Source of the DNA: Acanthaster planci
Taxonomy: Eukaryota > Echinodermata > Asteroidea > Valvatida > Acanthasteridae
DNA length: 64,000 bases
Reading direction: 5' to 3'
NCBI RefSeq assembly: GCF_001949145.1
Contig: NW_019091431.1
Location: forward strand, 979,426 to 1,043,425
The translations under genes and the position numbers were made by a program. Shown in pieces: positions 31,561 through 45,280 of the stretch. The number at the start of each line of letters is the position of its first letter. The first letter of the stretch is position 1. The notes under the pieces were generated by a model that saw only the letters and a program-made list of their open reading frames with translations, made no database searches and was not told where the DNA came from.

Positions 31561-34500
31561 TTTCTATATCCAAGACGTTGTCTGGTACCTCTTTGACCAA
31601 TTGGGCACTCATCATGGCTTTACTTAGCTGTGCTATCAAAAACCGTGGAATCACAATTAAGGCTAAATTTTTGACTGCAACATGAAACACAAGCTGTCAT
31701 TTTCAAGACACTCACAGATAATCAGGTCACGTGTACAAGATTACACCGACCAACCTCGACAACCTCTCACTCGACAATGGTCGACAATGGTCGACAATGG
31801 CTGATTCCTGATTTCGTATAGTATTTGAAACCCCATTAAAGCATTAACCCCATCTTCCAAGTTTAAGTAGTAGGTCAGTTGAAGCTGGAGAAACAGCAAC
31901 AAAAGGACAAGGCTGGCTTAACAAGAAGACACATCTACCCCCCCCCCACACACACACATACCCTTGGTTTGATCCGCAAAACGGTTGGGCATAAATGAAT
32001 TTAATTATTCTGGCTTATAAGAACATCATTATGTCAAGGACTAAATTAGTCACACACACTTATTTATGACCACCTGTTTTAATTACCGAAGCGTCTGTTA
32101 ATGCTATTGTTACACTTTTTATGTAAAAGTCATCTTAGGCCTACATGTTTAACATCAAATGTTTCACTGATGACAAAAACAGAGCGATAAATGAAAAACA
32201 CGAACGTCTCGTAAGATAACATAGCCAGCTGATGTGTACGTACAAATAACGCGTAGTTACCGGCCTATAGCCGCAATTTCCGGAAACCTTCCACCCGTGT
32301 ATAGCAGTAATTACAGTGAGCGTTTAATTGCGGCTAGCAGCGAAACCATCCCCCAGAATAGTATAGAATAGCATTGCCATAATAAAGCAACGAACGTGTA
32401 TAACGCTGGTATGGTGATAAAACAGAAGACTGCATCATAACTTACAAGAGGGTGGTTGCATCGCTGTCCGTAACGATCAGAAAACGGCGGGATTCAGAAA
32501 ACTGTTATAGGCTTTCCCAACATAACCAGATGTAGTCTATACACCACTTGTGAAGATATTGACCCAATTGATTTGTATATAGCGCCGGGCGATATGACTT
32601 TATTACCTACTGTAACACTCCACTCAGGGCAGGCCGGCGTGGCTTACCGGGTCATCATCAGCAGCAGCAAAACACACCCGAGGAGAGGAAGCTTTTCAAG
32701 GCTGCTGACGATATTGATCGATCGGCTGATCCGGTGCCTTGGTAAGCCGCCTTCGCTCAGTCGGCAGAATTCAGGTTGGAGCGGCAACACCAATAAACAC
32801 CCCTCGGGCAGAAATACACTGATCAATACCCTCGTGTCACTATTCCCTTGATGCCTATACACAATGCCCAGGTACTCTAGAAGCTTTTCTCGTTGACGGT
32901 TTTAAAGGTGGATCAAGTGAAAATCTGGAGGTAAACCTTATTTGCATGAGACCTGATGGCTTTGGTTTGCTGCCCTTTACCCATCCAAATCCACTCAAGA
33001 CTTAGTAACAAAATCCTCTATTCTGTTTTCATCGTGAAGAAATTATCCATAAATAAAAACACAATGTGCCTCATTCAAGAAGGCCGATAGTGAAGAGGCT
33101 TGTAAAGCAGGCACAGTACAACTAAGTAAATACATTGTGCATGAATGACAAACTGTGGAGAGTCAGAATAGAAGAAGGTACTACGACAGGCGAACAAACC
33201 AGCCCAGTGCCTAAATGCCTCCCTGTCTGTCCGCTACATGACTAGACCATTAGTCAAAATCAAGATCAAGGGCTGAGGTCACCGATTCCCGTAAAAATTC
33301 CCTGTAATTAACCTTTTTGTTTTTGGAAAGAACATGGAGCTAAATTTAGGACGGAATCACCACACTCCTTTAGCTACTTTCCACGACGCCCGACTTCCTG
33401 GAACGCCGATCTGAAGAAACCGTCATCACTTGATTTCGAGTCACTCAGCTTATTACAAACCAGCATTTGGCTTTTTAATGTACTGATGTTCAAACTTCAA
33501 TTTTCTCAGAATGGGACAAGTCCCAATCGATGCCTAGCCTGGCTCTATGCATAGAGTGATATATGCACGGGCGCATCGTCAATGGCACTTCCGGCAAAGT
33601 GAAGTACCACTCTCTCAGAACCCCGTAAGCACCATTACTCGCTTTTCCACTCACGATATTGGGCAGCCGAAAAGGCGCATGCATTTTGTATGAGCTTGTA
33701 AGCATTATGCTTAGCGATTTTTCTTGTTTACAAACACACGCTTGTGATTAGACTTTATTCAAGTCGATGTTGCATCTTGTTAAAAGTCGAACATGGACAA
33801 CAACAAAAAATTTCAGTGAAGCAGACTTTTTTGACGGGGGCACCTTTAAGTTGGAGTGCAAGCAAAAGGAAGATATTGGGTAAGATTACATCGAATTTAT
33901 CAGCATTCCAGGAGGAACGACGGTCTAAGCAAACTACCTCTTTACAACACGTCACCTCGCACCTGTCCCTCAGTGAGCTGCCCCAGCACAGAGACCCCCA
34001 TTAGCTTCCCCTCAGCCGCCTGATATCGTCGCTTTCGCAATTAGGACTCGCACACGACGAGTAGCGAAAGATGCGTGGATTAGTGGCGATTTCATGGCGA
34101 GGTTTGACGCGGGGTGTATCAGCATCGTGGTAATATGGCACGGGAGAGAAAGATCTGACGAGGCTGAGCCATACAGCTCGAGGGCCCTACATGTGGTGAC
34201 GGCTTGCCTGTGTCACTGACAGATTCAGACAGTTTCCTTGCAACAATGAAACTTGATTGAAGGATATGTCATGACCGGGGCAAAGCAAGAAGAACGCGCC
34301 ACCTTACAGTTTTCAGCAAATTCAAGTAGCCTATTAAAAGATCTGCCAAATTTTGAATTTCCCACTCCGAATATTCATGACTGCATACAAAACCATTTGA
34401 AGGCACCCTCTAACACCGCACCAATAATGCACTCCAACAGCACTCGTACCCGGGGGGACATTGTAAAACGTCTGCAAATTTCTGCGCTGAAAATCGTCAC

Positions 34501-35422
34501 CTGCTAAGGCCAAGGACTGGCTTACCTTTATTCAGCTGAAAGCATGCAGTACATGTTACTTTGGGACCTACCCTGAATTTGCCTGCAATAAAAGACCAAC
34601 ACTCCCTAGCTGTTTGTATAACCACAGGTTGAACTTGGTTACTCTATATGTAAAATCACTCGGCTGGAAATTTACTTCAGTCAGTTGCTGCCTCACTGAA
34701 GGGAGTTTGTTATTCACCGGCCCGGTGGCCGCGGTGTGTGTAAATGTACAGCATTATTGTAGCTGACATGGCGCTCCATTATTAGATGTAATTTTGTATC
34801 AGTCTTCGCGCTTGTAACCATCAATATAAAGCCCCTAACCCGTTCTCATGAAGTATGTTGTACACTCAAGCATCCAGTATTGTTGCTCGTAGCTTTCGTC
34901 AGCCTCGTACGTTGAGCATGATCCAACTTGAATTCGTAGTATTCCTGCAGAAACTAATCGTGTCCTCACTTTTTGATATCGAAGGGAAATTACAAGTAAA
35001 TTTTCTCGCCTAAGGGCAGCATTACAATATCCACAATGTACTAACTGTGTGAAACCTGCTCATCTTGGAAGACTCCAAGTCTACAAAAGACAATGTATAC
35101 AAGGGGTGTAGATCATTCCGTTCAGCACGACATTCGTGTCCATGTATTACCATCGTTGTTCAAGATGTGAAAAGGAAAAATCGGGAACGACTTACAAAGA
35201 TCTAGGTGAGCGTTTGGGTCCGTTGGTATCCACAGGCAGGCGGCTTAAATTGTTGTGTAACTCGCGGGAGAGAGTTCGGCATTACTGGCGCGCACTGACA
35301 AGTCTTGAACTGCAAATGGCTTAACCGAACCGCCTAATATATGCTCTAACTCCCTTCAAAATGACTTGAGCACGTGCCGGTTACGGCTCACTGGGTTGGG
35401 GTTATTCAATATTTTGAATATG
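31561..35422. other. Long intergenic stretch without a recognisable gene
   Basis: Only small features were seen: a 10-bp direct repeat at 31771-31800 and a short C-run/CA tract near 31938-31960. Open frames here are short and resemble no known family. Confidence 0.4.
31771..31800. repeat. 10-bp direct repeat TCGACAATGG, three copies
   Basis: Three exact contiguous copies, preceded by related CTCGACAACC and CACTCGACAA sequence. Confidence 0.9.
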
Positions 35423-36052
35423 CACTGGACAGCAAAAGAAACTTGCCACTTCTGTCAAAGGCCACGCATAAAAATTCATTGCATAGAAATAAACAATTTT
35501 TGTACACGGGTATGCTGCAATACCCCTTACTAATCACATGCCCAAAAGCAAGTCATTATCTTTATAACAAAGAAGAAATTGACATGCACAGCAACTTGGT
35601 TACTAAATCAAAAGTCACACACAAAAGCACTCTCCACCAAGTAAAAATGACCCATAAATGGACAACATTTTAAACAACCAATGACAAAGTGAACACCTGT
35701 TTTGTAAAAATGATGTGCATGGGTGGTTTCTGTATAGGGATGCCATCCTTACTGACTATGCATATACATTATTGAAAAGTAATGATTGTGACTTCTTTAT
35801 TTCGTCCTGTGACATTGATTTCTACGTAAAACTTAAGGCTCATTCTGTTACATTTTGTGACTTTTCATTCAGTAACAAAGTTGCCTTGCATGTCAATTTC
35901 TTCTTTGTTATAAAGATAATCACTTGCTTTTGGGAATGTGATTAGTAAGGGGTATTGGAGCATACCTATGTACAAAAATAGTTTATTTGTATGGAGTGAA
36001 TTTTTATGTGTGGCCTTAGACAGAGGTGGCAAGTTTCTTTTGCTGTCCAGTG
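35423..36052. mobile_element. 630-bp foldback DNA element with ~200-bp terminal inverted repeats
   Basis: The left end CACTGGACAGCAAAAGAAAC and the reverse complement of the right end are identical for the first 27 bases. The arms then stay about 85-90% alike for about 200 bp (shared AATACCCCTTACTAATCACAT and ATAACAAAGAAGAAATTGAC). The short centre has no long open frame. The flanks read ...TATG and TGTA..., which fits a TA target duplication if the ends are two bases longer, but this is not certain. Non-autonomous. Confidence 0.88.
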
Positions 36053-37956
36053 TGTATTATACAATGAATATTTATTATGGGCTCTAGCTTGAGAAGTGAT
36101 CACAAAGCGGTAACCCCGACATGAAGTAGAGATGCCTATACCATGTTATGTATGGCTGCCCTCGGTGCATAAAAAGTAGATGAAGCCTTCGGGCTTAATT
36201 TGTGACTAAAACAACTGGGAAACCTTTTTTAAAAGGGCACCATAGCCAGGTTTATTACGTGTTCCAAAACAAAGCAAGCATAGTGACCCGCAGACAAATG
36301 GCCGGATATCATAATCAACGAGGTCTCGTGCTGCCTGCGCAAAAAGGGTTACCTTCAGTCCAGGCTTAACCACCGAATATGGATTTCATATAAATATCGA
36401 ATTTCATCGAGTCAACATAATTTGCAGAACTTGGCAGTATCAATTAGCATAACAGTGGAGTCACTTCAAATGGTACACGAAACCTAACACTTTAAAATGT
36501 CGATCTGTTGCACACACCACTGAGTAGTGCCCTTCGCTCTAGCGCCCTCATACGGCCGTCAAGTTCGCTTTGAATTTCACCCAACATGTTGAAAACTTAT
36601 TCACGTAACACGGTATGGTCCTGAAAAGTAATAATTTGGATTGGTTTACCTCATGCAGTTTGTGATGTATTATCCGATAGAGGCGATATGCTGTGTATAC
36701 TGGGTGCTATTTCTCTTATTCTGACTCGTGAGAAGGTTCATTTGTTCATTTTCCCTTGTCCCCACTAAATTCCAGAATCTATTGACCGTCTTTGAGTGCG
36801 CCCCGACAACGCTGATGAATTCTCCTGCCAGAAAATTACTAGCAAATTTTTTTAAAGACGTGGCACGGATACGGAACATTCGCATGTCTGCGAATGTCGT
36901 GATAGGTTTATAGCGTGCAAGTCGCTCGTGCAAATCATACAACTAGGAAACAAACTGGCCATCTAAAATCTGCAGACTTGCAGTCGTCTTGCAGTTTTTA
37001 ATTTGTGCTTACAAGGAAATTCTTCTTTACAAATGTCTTCATTTTCAATTGATTGTAAACTTATACATTTGTGTATATTCGTGTATGATTTATGATGTTG
37101 TGTCTACTAACAGATGTCCAAACAATACCTCTGTGTGCTCTAAGTAGAACATTTTTGATTAACTGCTTTAACATCTGACATTTGAAGCAGTTTATATTTG
37201 TCCAAGACAGACCATAAATTTATGTGAGCTCTTAGGGATTTTACAGCATTCGCACAACCACTTTGACAATTGAGATGCAAGAATTTCAAAACAGAGGTGC
37301 ACGTTTAAGATATACCAAAACGAATCGAACTACATGATGCAATGTCATCTGTTTGGTGTCATTGGCGCGTGGTATCGATGACGTATAGCATTGACAGGTG
37401 GTATCGATAACATTCGGAGCACATATTGATTACACAACAAACGGGTATCAGGTGTTAGAATTCCGCCAGAATATATCAGTTGCTTCTTAATTATCATACA
37501 GAATCCTCATCCCATCCCAAATCAATACGTTGATGCCGATGCTTTTCCCCTTTTGTGTCACCAATACGGTGCATTTTCACAATATCAAAATCATTTTTAT
37601 TTTGAAATAGTCTCACCCTCCTTTGTAACTGTAGCGACCTATTACAACAGTTTACTTATCTTAAAGACAAAAGAGGGGAGCGCTTTTCAAGTTCCCAAAC
37701 AATGATAACAGGAAATGAGCAATTCGTTAGTTTTTGCCAAATTTTGTCTTGCTTAATCGTCAAATCTCATGACTCATATACAGGCTGTTGTATTACAGAG
37801 AAAACATTTTACAAGTACAGTACATCAGTCTCGTATTCTTGTGCACGAGCCCAAGAATAGTCCAATTAAATGCCCCATATCCACACGTAAGGAAGTTCAC
37901 TTCCTGTCAGAAATAACATTCGGTTAGTTACCACACTTCAGTTATTTTTAGCCTAC

Positions 37957-38202
37957 CTCAGCCTTGGCAAGACCATTGACTGATGATGAAGTGCTGCACG
38001 AGTCCCTTCGACAGTTACGCCGCATATGCCTATGAATGTCTTTGAACTGTTGGCCATCCTCAGCAGCAAATATTCCCCTTCCATTCCAATAGCAAAGAAT
38101 TTTATTAACAGGTATGACTTTTCTAATTAGAAGCAGAAAACATTTGGATGAGGACTGAGGGTTTCTCTTGTCGTCTTCAGCTTCATTTTGATCGGTTGAC
38201 AG
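37957..38202 (-). CDS. Candidate internal exon, unrecognised
   Basis: Open for 82 codons between a possible CAG acceptor and a GAG|GTAGGC donor. The 3' half (EDGQQFKDIHRHMRRNCRR, then DSCSTSSSVNGLAKAE) has coding-like composition; the middle is AT-rich and hydrophobic and could be intron, in which case the exon is shorter. No family recognised. No linked exon is proven. Confidence 0.2.
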
Positions 38203-38746
38203 CTGCATGAAGTAGGTTCTGTCCAGGTTTGGGATAATTAATCAAAAATATCGGAGGGATATGACGGGTTTGATGCGAGATTTTGATGAAGGATCAAAGT
38301 TCAGATCCCCCGGACTGGCTATAGGGTAAGCTTTGGTGCATTCCTACTTCATACTCAATGGGGTCAGAATACTAGCTCTTCGGCGTCCCCATGGAAATCG
38401 GGTCTCCGTGAATGGCACTTCAGAGGTGCATGGAAACAAAAAATGCCACTAGTACACCATTTCAAGGGATTGTAGAGTGTCAATGTTTGGAAAGCACAGT
38501 AAAACTTACCATCTGCCGAGCGATTAGAACCAATCTGAACCAAGTCAAGGAATGATTTATATCGTGTGCCCGGTTTTACGAGATAGTTAATAGGGTATTA
38601 GACTTCATCCAGAGAGCGGCACATAGCACAGAAATCAATAACGATACAGTCTGTCATTGACGTTTAGGTCGTTACGTACCGTTCTGACAAACATTATGAT
38701 GCAGGAGGGAAACAATCGCATTCAAACAAAAATTAGAACTGGTGGG

Positions 38747-38923
38747 TTAGGAATTAGTGCTGAACAGTTGTCGCAATCCATAAGATCGACGACTAGAAAT
38801 GACGTCAAATCGGGAACCGTCCCTTGATTCCTGAAAATTGCCAGCCGAGAGGAGCAGAACGTTGACCAAAAAGAATAAGATAGCAAACGAGAACAAGCCC
38901 AGCACGAGTACAAAGCTTGACCA
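38747..38923 (-). CDS. Candidate membrane-anchor coding segment, unrecognised
   Basis: One minus-strand frame encodes a strongly hydrophobic run (LVLGLFSFAILFFLVNVLLL) followed by a polar stretch and a stop at 38747-38749. It resembles a signal anchor plus stem. There is no ATG in frame, and no good acceptor was found, so it may be chance. Confidence 0.15.
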   Translation of the reverse strand, partial: WSSFVLVLGLFSFAILFFLVNVLLLSAGNFQESRDGSRFDVISSRRSYGLRQLFSTNS

Positions 38924-41900
38924 GGCTCACGTTGGCCCTCCGCGATGCATGATTTACACAAATTACTCAAGCGCTCTGCGCATGTTTGTTATTCGACCAT
39001 GTTTATTATCTAAACATACCGCGATCAAGTTGCACTTTCTCACCCGTTAGTCATCGATGTATTCGTGTGTTCATAGGAATTACAGAACAGCAGAATGCTT
39101 CCGGAAGCCCACTGGAAGCTTTTCCAAGGTTTTTAATGATGTCATTGATGACGTTCTCAAGCTTGACTGGAGCAATATTGCAGCAAAATACCTGGAAAAA
39201 TAGGTAGCACGGTTGCTTGAGTGGTCCAGAATCAAGAGAATTACTGATCGTTTCTCAGCAACAATAAGAAATTAATTACTCAAAGCCAATCTTCTAGACC
39301 CTGCTTATATCAACACCGAGAACCGCACGATACCGATATCATGCCATGAGAGTTTACCATTTGCTTTGCTAGAAGTTTATTTGAAACCAAATCAAGTTCT
39401 TACCTTATATTGCACTGCTGGAAACCCTACAACTGTCCGATGCGTTTCAGCTGATTCAAATTCTGTTCATTACGCTTTGTGAGCTTCACACGTGAGAGCA
39501 TCCTTTCATTTCAACATCACACAGGTAGGTGTAAGCACAGGTTTACACAAACCTACAAGTTGAAAGCAATCGTCGAAAGGATCAGTCACCAAAAGTACAG
39601 CCACTCCCTTATCTGTCTGAAATCTAGTCTTCGATATTCCCTTTACATAACCCAGTGAGATTGTACGATAACAGGAGCGCTTTGTAGACAGTCGTTTCCT
39701 TCAATTGCAAAACGTGTACATCCTGTCACCGATATGAGCGTGCCTGCATGTGGATGGAGTGGGCACAGATGCCAAACCCTCCCGGGTGATTTGAGCCAGT
39801 GTCACCGATGAGAGAGAGCCGTGCAGCTCCGCTGTGTATACCCACCCACCTTGGAACAGATTGATGAATTGATCAGTCCAGCTAAATGAAGTCTGAAACT
39901 GCGCCGGCCCCGTGTGGGTACTTACAAGTTGCATGTACGGTCCACGGCTAAGGTATACATTTTCGGTTCGTGACCTTCTTTGGTTGTGATTGTAACACAG
40001 TGGCTGGTTCAGTTTGTCCGTGAAATTGGGGCCCTAGGGTAGCTCGTTTTTGACAGGTCACCGAAACACCTATAGCATCCTTTGATTTAGCGCTCAGATG
40101 AAATCGATCCCATAACACGGCCTTTAAAGAGGCAGTCTGTTGACGCACTTTGCTAATTAAATGAAACGTGAAAGTGATCGAAAGTGAGCCCTCTGGTGTT
40201 GGTGCGTCATCTGGGCCAATTCCCCACAGTTCCCTTTCATCGTTTCGGTATATTCATTACAACCAAATCGGCGTAAAAATGTTGTATTTGCTATCTGCAC
40301 ACAATTGCATTGGTTGTAAAGGAGTATTGTACCGCTACAAATCGGATGTATCAATGAAGAAGTTTAAATTAACATTTGACTGAAAGACATTGTTGAAACG
40401 GCTCACTTTCCAAAATAACCGAAAACCTCTTCAGTGATCTCAGTAGCTGTTGATAAAACAGTTGTAATTATTAAAGGGTAATTATTTACCCATAAATGAT
40501 TTTTGATTATTATTATTAATTTTTTTATTGTATGTATTTCTCAAATTCATTAGTTTCCAAGAGAGCAGTCTGATCTGCCTTGCTTTGACAGTCAAGCCCT
40601 AGTCTAAGCTCAAAACGCGACGACATAAATTACTTAGAAATTAAAGCAACCTCCACCGAAAAAGCGAAATCCTATTTAAATAGTGCCGGTGTTTTATTAC
40701 AAAAGAAAAAACTCTTAGCAACCGAAGATTTGTTTAATCTCATCCAAGTTGACAGAATTACGAGTTCTGGCGTTTAGATTTCTCCGCGCTCGTGCAACAT
40801 TTCTGATTTATTCGCCCCTGGGCGGCGAGGCAGATACCCTGGGGATTTGATCCCGTCTAAAGCGGTGTGAACAACGGCAGAAGACCATGGAGAATTCGCG
40901 GTCTGATCTCTAGGACGATGACAGATGAATGGCTAAGATATCAATTAGGGGCTGTGTGGAAAAAAAGGGGGAAGGGAGGAAATCTGAAGAACCAGTAATT
41001 GAAATTGCTTGTTCCGCTCTTCGCGTTTGCTCTAAATCACCTGGTTGCGGCTGGATAGTGAATGGCAATAGAGGGCACCACAACATCAACCTCGAGCGAT
41101 GACGGTCACTTGTGTGGGGGTTAGTGTTACGCTGATCACTCGTCGACAGTGTTTATGTTTTCAACCCTAATTTAAATTTCAAACAATATGCTGGGTGACG
41201 GAGAGATTGCCTCAGCATGAAGCCTAATTTGAATAAGAAAAGAAAATACTTACAAAAAAGATAATGATCAGAATGCCCAAATTGAAAGATGTAGGCCTAT
41301 TTAGAAATTAAGGTAGCTGTGGTTTTGTGAAATACGTGTTTAATTTAACCTGTTACATCTTCTTACCCTTACAATGATGCAATAAATGACAAGATTCTAG
41401 GCTTTCATAAAGGAGCAACGTTGGCTTCCTCCTGAAACCCTGAATGACATTATCGTCTAACCTCCCCGCCGGCATAGGATATATTTCTGGCTTACCCTTT
41501 GCCATAATATCCCTTGCCCTATTCAACATCAATACACCTTGACCAGATGAAATGCGATTGTTTACCTGGTGTTCAACCACGATGAGACAGTGGTTGCCTC
41601 CATGCGACGCCTGGAGTGCCCAAACCTGTTACGGGACAGTCCTCTGAGGCATGACAGTTTTAACGAAATATTGTTTGACCTTCCCCGCCAATTACGAGAC
41701 CTTGCCCAGGCGCGAGACGAGAGGAGCCTTGGTAATTAAAGCAGGCTGAACAGCATATGAACATTGTTTGTTCACTTGACCGTTGAGACCTACGGAAGGA
41801 ATATCAAAGGAGGTTTCTTAGAAATTTAGATTTCCAAGACTATTACAGGAAATTCGATTTATTGGCAAATGTCAGGTGCAACAAATTTATAATCCACTCT

Positions 41901-42250
41901 TAATTAATTGAACCGTTAACATAAAAAAGCACTCCCCTCCATTAAAGTGGCTTTTGGTATCGTAAACTGAGATTCAATGCACGCTACAGCTATAGATTTC
42001 ACTCTATATTCTATCATTTATATCAGCTGGTTGTGGGTTGAATAATTGGCCGAATTTGTAGTTTTTTCAAAGTCTGGCCTTGGTCTAGTTCTAATAGAAT
42101 AAGCAATAAACGACTGAAATTTGTCTTGTCTTGCACGCTTGCTTCCAAAAAATAAAACACTGTATGCTAAAAATTCAACGGCTGTTCCAGCTATCCGGCG
42201 CACTACGCTTATCGTTTGGGTCAGATTCTAGAAGAAATACTGTTCAGAGA

Positions 42251-42400
42251 TGTTGTTGTTGTTGTTCTTGTTGTTGTTGTTGTTGTTGTTCTTGTTGTTG
42301 TTGTTGTTGTTGTTGTTGTTCTTGTTGTTGTTGTTCTTGTTGTTCTTGTTGTTGTTGTTGTTGTTCTTGTTGTTCTTGTTGTTGTTGTTGTTGTTGTTTT
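42251..42400. repeat. (GTT)n trinucleotide microsatellite with interspersed CTT
   Basis: About 150 bp of GTT units interrupted at intervals by CTT. Frames through it give poly-Cys/Val or their complements, and there is no flanking gene. Confidence 0.97.
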
Positions 42401-44991
42401 AATAGAGCATTCTAATCTTTTTCTAAAATAATATTGTCTTGCTCATTTGTTACTTGTAGTTATGTCTCTACCGAGCTTTTTTAAATTGATGTATCATGTT
42501 TAACATTAGTGATTGATGGCACAGCAACATAAAATTAACTTATGATCCAAAAACCTACCGAGCGTGGCTAGGTATGTGAACTGTCAAAAAAATTCTCAAT
42601 CTCGTCTTGAAATATTTAACCTAGAAGGCAAACTCAGAATGGCGTGATATAAAACGTGTTGTTGCCACCATCGCGGGAAGTCCCTATGACAGTCCCTATC
42701 TGTGGTCCCCATCGGTAGACATTTTCATCCTCTCTCAATATTATGCAACGGCAATTCAAATCCTTTGAACGTTTGAAGTGTAATTTATTTCTGCAACATC
42801 CTCAGGAACCACCAGAACAGGCTCAAACTGCTGATTATGAGTGATTATATCACGTGATACAAGAAAGATTGGCACAATAATAGTAATTGTGTTTAATAAA
42901 TACGCATTAGGCGTACTACAGGTAAGTGGGCAGGTTGCTAAACATGGCGCCCTCTTTTTGTTCGAAAATTTGAATTCCATGTGACAGTCACTATTTTGCT
43001 ACCGATCTAAGCCTACCATCTTCGTTCATCAAGGCTAGAAGCTATTACACCATCACAACAGGGACTAGACCTCTGGCAGAACCAGCAAGGGGCAGACCAG
43101 TCAGCTTAAACTTATTGCTCCATCATTTGCGTAATCAGGTATCAACCATGTCAATAAAATGTTACTACAACATATTCACGATCGAGTATAATATATCAAC
43201 ATCGCTAAAGAATGCATAAATTTACAACATACTTATAACTTGAATAACAACGCACTTTACATGAGTAGTTATATATCTGTCATATTGTGACCTAATGTAC
43301 CTACTGTACAGTGTGAGATTATCCAGGTCCAGTTACGATACAGTGCAGTTATTGGTTGTAACCTTGAGAATTATCGGAAAAAGATTAAGTACAGAGCAGA
43401 ACTACTTCATGGTTTAATTTTTTCACCAAAGCGTCCGCATCACAACAAATCTTGAATCTACTTATCCTACTTTTCGAGGTTCTGCCGTGTTCCAAAATAG
43501 GCTTATGGCCATTTTACTATTGACGGTTAAATGCTGCAATATGAAACTAATTGTGATTTACATCATGAAGTGATTTGTCTTTATATGTCCTGTGAGAAAT
43601 ACAGTCAAACCAGTATTATTTTCCTTGAATTTATCTGCAATATAAAGTAACTATTGAAACGCTTTAATGTCATCAAGCCGTTATCAACTTGGATAATAAC
43701 ACGGCTTCTCAAATAAACTAACGCGTTACAGAAAGTACCACCGCCCTCCTCCCCTTCCCTGCCACGCCCATCCCTACGAGAAATAAATCTTTCGAACATT
43801 CCAATCTCGAGCACTCAGTCATCGATATTTACAAGATAAAAATGACACTCAAACACTCATTATTGCTTCAATCTAACACATAAAAATGGGGTAGCTGTGC
43901 TGTAAATAATTTTATCACAAGAAGTGTAAAATGAACGCTTTTTACTGTAGTCATCATATACAATACTACCTTTGTGTACAAAATTTACAAAATGTATGTA
44001 AAATTATTTACGGTGAAACTACTCTACTGTACAATTATAGATTCTGATGTTGCTTATTTTACAACTTGTAAAGTGCTTTGGCGACACGAGAAAGACTACT
44101 GCTTTCCTCAGTGCATCCATAGCAGCATAATAAACAGGATACGCTATGTTATGCTTATAAAGTGTAAACAATCAATAAAGTGCATGTTACAAATTATAAC
44201 ATTCAAATGTCTGAAACTGTTTCGTAGAACATTCGTAAAGCATTTGTTCAAGTTTGTACAAAATCTGAATTTTTCTGAAATTTTCTAACGAATGGCTTAA
44301 AATGGCACCAAAATTGTGGTAGAAAAAATGGAGATGTCGTGTAGTGTAATTCCACTTAAAACAAACCCATATGGCATCTTTATCCAAACTAATCGGCAGT
44401 GGCACTGCACACACACCTCGTTGAACATGCTGAGTTGAAGTCTAACTTCGCGAACATCACAATGGTTTTATAAGGAAAGCCAAAATCTAAACAGGTCGTG
44501 ATTTCTTTTCAAGCCTGAGACTTAAAAACACGGTGCTCGCAAACTTTGAAGTATTTCTCATTGGTGTATACATCGAATTAAAGCTATTGTCATGGCTCTT
44601 GTGTCACATTTATTTGAACATTGGCTACGTAAATAAGAAAAATGTGTATGCTCGTTGAATCGGAAGAGGGTGCTGTTGCGTCTTGATATCCCCACTATTC
44701 TTGCTTAAACAGTCATGGAGACCAACCGGACAGAGGACAAAACTAGCTCTCTTTCTTTGACTACAATGGCCCATTCGATCTCACATCGACCTGCATCCTT
44801 TGGAGCCAAATGTGCACGCCACTATAACCTTTCGGCACTGACATCATATTGCTATGGAAACTCGCTAGGGGAATCTTGAAAACAACGCGATTAGTGCAAG
44901 ATCCACGTAAACACATAATAGGGTCTATTAGTATTTCAACCACAGTGTGTCGTATGATTTTGTTTTCTCTGCACATCTCGTTTAAAAGTAC
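42401..44991. other. Intergenic stretch without a recognisable gene
   Basis: AT-rich sequence. A CTCF-like core lies at 42947-42954 (minus). No RNA gene or repeat array was recognised. Confidence 0.4.
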
Positions 44992-45066
44992 CTTTATGTA
45001 AAAATTGTCGAATGGACGTAGCGAAAATAGTCGCTGAGCTGAGAATGCGCAGTCGGAAGCCGCCAT
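44992..45066 (-). CDS. Candidate first coding exon with YY1-type start, unrecognised gene
   Basis: Minus-strand AAAATGGCGGC (45059-45069) is a near-consensus YY1 element overlapping an ATG, directly followed by TTCCG (ETS-like) and TGCGCA. From this ATG 25 codons (MAASDCAFSAQRLFSLRPFD, then NFYIK) reach a possible AAG|GTACTT donor; the frame also stays open to 44761. This arrangement is like the UGGT first exon in this window. No downstream exon was identified, and the site overlaps the expected 3' end of acetylcholinesterase-like gene 2. Confidence 0.3.
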
Positions 45067-45280
45067 TTTTATTCTCAGTGACCTGAATGACATAACTTGC
45101 AAGAGTATTAATTATGTATCAAGACAAATTGGGTTAATTGTAAAAAGTGATGTACGTATACTTCAGACCATGAAATATTACCAACATTCACAATTTCTGG
45201 CCTGAAATCTGATATTCTGTTTTGGTATTGCCAGCCGATCCCCTGTGCACACTGTTTGGTTTTGAATTCTTCAGCTTCAA

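Larger units (their letters stand above)
36053..42250. other. Long intergenic stretch with two weak candidate coding segments
   Basis: No recognised gene. Minus-strand candidates at 37957-38202 and 38747-38923 are listed separately. A CTCF-like core lies at 36542-36549 on the minus strand. Confidence 0.4.

Noticed and set aside
31771-31800. CRISPR-like array
   Set aside because: Three contiguous 10-bp units without spacers in an animal genome; it is a simple tandem repeat.
20265-38580. Shared short phrase around 20265-20300 and 38555-38600 (TCGTGTGCC-type sequence)
   Set aside because: Similarity covers only about 40 bases with mismatches; too weak to call a repeat family by eye.
42131-42431. 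Cys-rich or Val/Leu-rich proteins in the plus frames
   Set aside because: They are direct translations of the (GTT)n microsatellite with no flanking coding signal.
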